DNA of 64,000 nucleotides from Pagrus major (lineage: Eukaryota; Chordata; Actinopteri; Spariformes; Sparidae), in assembly GCF_040436345.1 (NCBI RefSeq), contig NC_133220.1, positions 3,403,423 to 3,467,422 on the forward strand, written 5' to 3'. Positions 59,695-64,000 of the stretch are shown here, one piece after another. The notes under the pieces were generated by a model. The model searched no databases and was not told the origin of the DNA. It saw nothing but the letters and a program-made list of their open reading frames with translations. Position 1 is the stretch's first letter, and each line of letters starts with the position of its first letter. The position numbers and the translations under genes were made by a program.

Positions 59695-60146
59695 ACATGA
59701 AAAATGTAAAAACTGTGTGTTGTGACTGTTTCTGATGTTTCTGTGTTCAAACTGTGATCAAAGAAATAAAAGTGATTTTAATTTATGGGTCTGATTCTGA
59801 GATGATCTGTGTTTTACAGCAGCTGTCAGGACACCAAAGAGACAACAGAGCAGATAAATCCTCTTTAAAACAAGGTTTCTAGAGACAGTTTACCTCACTG
59901 ACAGCTTCATGAATGGAGATTACAGCTGAATGTACAGAAATCCTCATGTCTGTGTAACGAGGCCTGAGTCTGTGAGGAGACAACATGATCCAGACCTGCT
60001 GACGGCTGAAGCTCAAATAATGTCCCAGATTACCAAAATTCACCTGCAGATATTTGTTATTAATGGAGTCAAAGTCAAAAGTTGTCAGAAAAATGAATAC
60101 CTAGAATAAAGTACAGACACCTGAAAAAATACAGTTACAAAGTAAC

Positions 60147-60389
60147 AAAGTATTTGTACTTCGTTACTTCCCTCCTCTCAGTGGCCAACACCCAGACAAA
60201 ATGCGATGGCAGCTGCAGGCCTGGTGATGGCGCTTTTATTCTGAAATGTTAGTACCGGAAGTGCCTTAGCTTCAGGCTGAGGAGCAGAAACAGGTTGTGA
60301 TGAACCAGTCAGGGTGTTGAGGAGTGTGTGAAGCTCCGTCACATAGAGACACCATCAGTGTGGTGAAGTCCTCAGAGGACATCACAACT
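60147..60389 (+). promoter_or_regulatory. promoter / 5' UTR of gene E
   Basis: C-type promoter with ACCGGAAGT at 60254-60262 and the same 5' UTR as gene C. Confidence 0.5.
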
Positions 60390-63300
60390 ATGGAGCTTCT
60401 TCCTCTCGTGTGTCTCTGTCTGCTGAGCTGCTCTGGAGAAACGTCTGCTGCTGGAGACGGTAAGAAAACTGATCATCACTCACTGACAGTTTTTAATTCT
60501 CACTTTGTTTCATCTGAGCAGCGGAACAATGCGGAAACATGCGGGATGTTCATCAGCTGCTTCCTGCTTTAGTGCGTACAAGACACCTGCTCAGCGCGCT
60601 GTGACGTCACACACGCACCCTGATCATCAGCACACATCGATAGTATTGATTGGATCGATTACAGGAGAATTACAGCTGGATGATGCTGAGTTTTGATCTC
60701 GAAATGCTCTGTAATGATGTCGTCATCACTGCTGTGTGTGCGTGCGTGCGTCCGTGCGTGTGCGTGTGCGTCGTCTCCATCCTGCTGCAGACACTCACAG
60801 GTTTCACAGAAACGCTCGTGCAGACATGAAACCTTCAGGATGTTGTGATTGTTGGACTTTGACTCTTAAAGTTCAGTTCACTTTGAACTAAAGTAGTTCC
60901 CTCAATAAAACAGAGACGTGGCGCAGATCTTCATCAGGAAGGACTTGATAGTTATTGGATCGTTAATGAGTTACATATAAACTATATAGTAGATAATGAG
61001 TCACCACAGGACAGACTGGGAGACACGTTATCGATCAATCATCAGCTGATGATGAGTTCATGGTGACGTTCATTACTGATTAGCTTCGGCTATAAAAGCT
61101 GTAGTGTGCAGCAGGTTTAACACAAACTGGTCCCTCAACAATTAAACATTAAATACATTAATACATAAATAAATATCTGTGGGTTAGAGTCACTTTATTC
61201 ATGAGTTATATATGAATCAGTGTGAAACATGATACTGAATAGTTACCAAGTCAGATCATTAGTTAATCATTAGTTAATCATTAGTTAATCATTAGTGAGA
61301 GAGGAGAGAATAAACAGTTTAATCTGAGTGCTGTCCTTTATTTTTATTTTTGTTTACTCTTTAGTGAAACATAATACAGAGTAGTTACCTGGTGGACTCA
61401 TTGATTATTAATCATCATCTGAATAGTTGACTAATGATTAAGTAATTAGTAATTAATAAGTTGTTACTAGTTTGTGCCACTCAGCTTCTCAGGTAATCAG
61501 CAGCAGCTCATTAAGAGTCTTCAGTATGTTGATTCACAGATAATTATGAACGAGTCATCACCTGATGATTAATGAATAAAGTATCTCAGCCTGTTCTCTA
61601 AAATTATCTGCTGTAAAGTCTTTGAATCCAAGTTAATCAGGAATTATTCATTAACGATTCATTAATTATCAAGTTGTTCCTGATTCATTCCTCACTCCCT
61701 CCTCAGTAACTACTCATATTTTTGTACCTCATTGTAAAGTGTTGCTGCTGTTTTATTAACTTCAACCTGTGAACAACTGTAACAATATGTTTCAGTGGTT
61801 TTATGAAATGTGCACAAAAACAAAGCAACAACCACAAATCACACAAAAAGTCATCAACAGAAGCAGGTTTAGTGAAACCCCTGACCTTGTCAACCCTGAG
61901 ATGAGGGAAACTCTGGTTTTTCGGTTTCACAAAGCCAGTTCAGCTCAACTCTGAGTCAGTTACCTGGGCAACATACTCCGTGAAACAAACCTGCTCGCTG
62001 GCAGGTTTGTTTCAACTGACCCTGAGTTTCCCTGCTCTTCAGTTGAAGCCTGCAGACTGAAGGCAGTGGCAGACACGGTGTGTCCGTTTCTCGAGGAGCC
62101 AGTTGATGTCGGAGCGCAAATACTCCGCAGAAATCTCCGTCGGGATTATCAGACCCCGATTGGATGTTTTATCATTATCAGCGGTCTGATGATCCAGACA
62201 ATAATCCAACCCCCCTGCTGATGCACGAGATGAAGGAGCTGTTAGAGACATGATATGCTTCAACCATTTCTAACTGACCCATCACCTCCCCAGTGTCAAA
62301 GAAAGACAATATGCCTCTTATTTTATGAGGTCTTCTTTATTTCCTGGAAGTACAAATGTTGTACAGTTCATCTTTTGTTGTTGAAAAATCAGTGTGCCAA
62401 GTTGTGTCTATGATGAATGGATGGCCATTACTGAGCTAACAGTAGAAAAAGCATGAATGTAAATATGCCATTCATTTGAATAACTTACCTCTCATGTAGG
62501 CCCTTGTGTCCTGGGGCGTGGCTCTGATGAGCTCCCCCCAGAGACGCCCTCAGCAACAGGTCGCCCACTGTTCTGACTGAGGGCATCTCTTCAGCCTCTG
62601 TGAGCGGTGGTGGTGGTGGACGCCACCTGCCTCAGCCTTTTTTCTGTTCCCTATACTGGAGGTCAAATTTGAACATATCCAGAAAACACAAATTTGGAGA
62701 CGTGCATGTACAACAGGCATTTAGGCGTGGCTTTCATATAGACAATATTAAATACTGGCAGTGATGGGATGGCTGCAGATTTGGCTTTTTCTTTGTTTAG
62801 GGGATTTCCATAATTACTTAAATATCGCTATCACATGTTGAATGTAGCCACTGAATGCTGTTTAATGAGGGCAGGCTAAACAACACCACAACTGCTTGTA
62901 ATTAAATTATACCTTACCTGTTTGGACTTTATTTTTATGTTTCATCTTTAGTTGCTGCCAGGTCCGTTTTGTGCCTGTTGGGTTGCACCTGTGCGCTCAA
63001 ACACACATATAGAATATAAATGTTGAATGAGTGGAACACTCAAGACGAAACATTTCTTTTTTTTCTCCAATTAATACTCACGCATTGACTCGGTCAGCAA
63101 TGTTCTGCCACACAAGCTGTCGCTCTTTTGCTGCTGCCCCAGTATTGCTTTTTCTTTTGAAAATATGCTCATTTTCTGCATATGCAGTCATTAATATTTC
63201 CAACTCCACTGGGGAGAAGTAGGAGGATCGAGGCTTTACTCACCTGTTGCCATGGTGGATCATGTTATCTGCGTTCCACTGATGAGGGCTTTTTATATCC

Positions 63301-63834
63301 TCATGCACGAGCTTCACTCAGGGGAACCTTGACTCAGAGTTGATTGAACTCATTGTTAACACCTGTTCTGAAACCGAAAACTCTGAGTTTGACAGCTCAG
63401 AGTTGGTCAACCTAGAGTTCAGGTTTTTGACTCAGAGTTTGTTAAACTTGCTTCCTGAAACAGGCCCCAGGTGACTCTGCATGTTAACATACTGAGTAAC
63501 ACATGTTTTTATCTTCCAGGTGTCAAAGTGGTCGTGAAACAAGACAGTGATGCTGTTTTACCCTGTTCGCTCAGCAACAAGGAGGACATCACAAGAAAGA
63601 CCTTTGACTGGAGGAAAGATGAAAGTCGGCAGGAGGTGTTCTTTTATGATTCAGGAATCTTCAGAAGTGAAGATCAGCAGTTCACAGATCGAGTCTCACA
63701 TTTTCAAGATCAACTGAAGAACGGCGACGCCTCCATAAAGATCACAAAAACAAAGATGGCCGACAGCGGGAACTACAGCTGCATTTTTCCACATCTTCAG
63801 CCGAGACAAACATTCAACATTGAGCTTGTTGTTG
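60390..63834 (+). CDS. Ig receptor gene E, first two exons (runs off window)
   Basis: Signal-peptide exon 60390-60459, identical in protein to the other copies, and V-set exon 63520-63834 (105 codons, four fewer than B, C and D), both phase 1 with AG/GT sites. The V domain keeps the disulphide cysteines ([15 protein letters not shown]) and the framework [17 protein letters not shown] region as [16 protein letters not shown], but the middle differs: RKDESRQEVFFYDSGIFRSE against [19 protein letters not shown] in its relatives. The front end is C-type. Remaining exons lie beyond 64000. Confidence 0.72.
60460..61861. other. intron 1 of gene E, 5' part
   Basis: First 800 bases match gene C. Then AT-rich sequence with repeated TTAGTTAATCA units near 61260-61295. 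No exon seen. Confidence 0.45.
61862..63471 (-). mobile_element. PIF/Harbinger-like DNA transposon relic
   Basis: The minus strand carries a Myb/SANT-like accessory protein in pieces: 63221-63082 (YFSPVELEILMTAYAENEHI, then AAAKERQLVWQNIADRVNA) spliced by GT/AG to 62988-62918 (CNPTGTKRTWQQLKMKHKNK), with a frame-broken Pro-rich continuation near 62640-62500. These match the Myb-like protein of fish Harbinger transposons from memory. Repeated CTCAGAGTT motifs occur near both ends, and the right end reads CTTCCTGAAACAGGCCCC. No intact transposase was recognised. Left boundary approximate. Confidence 0.65.
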
Positions 63835-64000
63835 GTGAGTGCTTTCATTAAACAGTTAAAGATGTCCACTCATTTACTGCTGCGACTGGTTCAAGAGTCC
63901 CAGATGGACTTTTGTTGTGGTCAGAACACATCTGGCAGGGCCTCGAGCCCACAGAGCTGCAGCCACATCTGGAGAGATGACCTCTGTATCAAACATGCCT
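63835..64000. other. intron 2 of gene E, start
   Basis: Matches intron 2 of the other copies (from GTGAGTGCTTTCATTAAACA). The linker exon should follow just beyond the window. Confidence 0.6.

Overview
This window is vertebrate genomic DNA, almost certainly from a ray-finned (teleost) fish. The coding sequence is split by GT-AG introns. The repeats are typical of fish: L2-like LINEs ending in ATGTAA-type tails, BEL/Pao retrotransposons, a Harbinger-type Myb-like protein, tRNA-like SINEs with a GAGT tetranucleotide tract, and TG microsatellites. There is no operon, Shine-Dalgarno or other prokaryotic feature.

Left contig (1-3572): three minus-strand exons (2013-2915) encode the beta-trefoil and C-terminal region of an RBPJ/CSL-family transcription factor, best matching RBPJL. 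A run of exactly 100 N (3573-3672) follows, so linkage of this gene to the rest of the window rests on scaffolding.

Right contig (3673-64000): a plus-strand tandem array of B7/butyrophilin-like immunoglobulin-superfamily receptor genes, all built with phase-1 introns. Gene A keeps only its last exon (3739-3806). Gene B runs 10836-21545, gene C 24956-33190 and gene D 45569-57127. Gene E has its first two exons (60390-63834) and continues past the window. The module is a signal-peptide exon, an Ig V-set exon, a short linker exon, one or two C-type Ig exons, a membrane exon and a tail exon.

B and D are one type (V-C-C). Their membrane exon is 89 nt, not a multiple of three, so the proteins end in a short hydrophobic tail that resembles a GPI-attachment signal. 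C is the other type (V-C-TM-tail, 301 residues, fully open). E shares C's promoter and start of intron 1, and A shares C's 3' region. The order (A)-B-C-D-E, with B like D and C like E, points to a tandem duplication of a roughly 35-kb two-gene block. Shared dead transposons with identical lesions support this.

Mobile DNA makes up much of the array. It includes internally deleted BEL relics joined to orphan C-type promoters upstream of B and D, L2 LINE fragments (one in B, two in D), a long BEL pol relic in intron 1 of B and D (in D interrupted by another LINE), and two solo LTRs with target-site duplications in C. There is also a MITE in the 3' regions of B and D with empty sites in A and C, a long-inverted-repeat element with an exact 8-bp target duplication between C and D, and a Harbinger relic in intron 1 of E.

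The Ig genes probably make paralogous cell-surface receptors or ligands of the immune co-signalling type. Their anchors (TM, possible GPI) and tails differ between copies.
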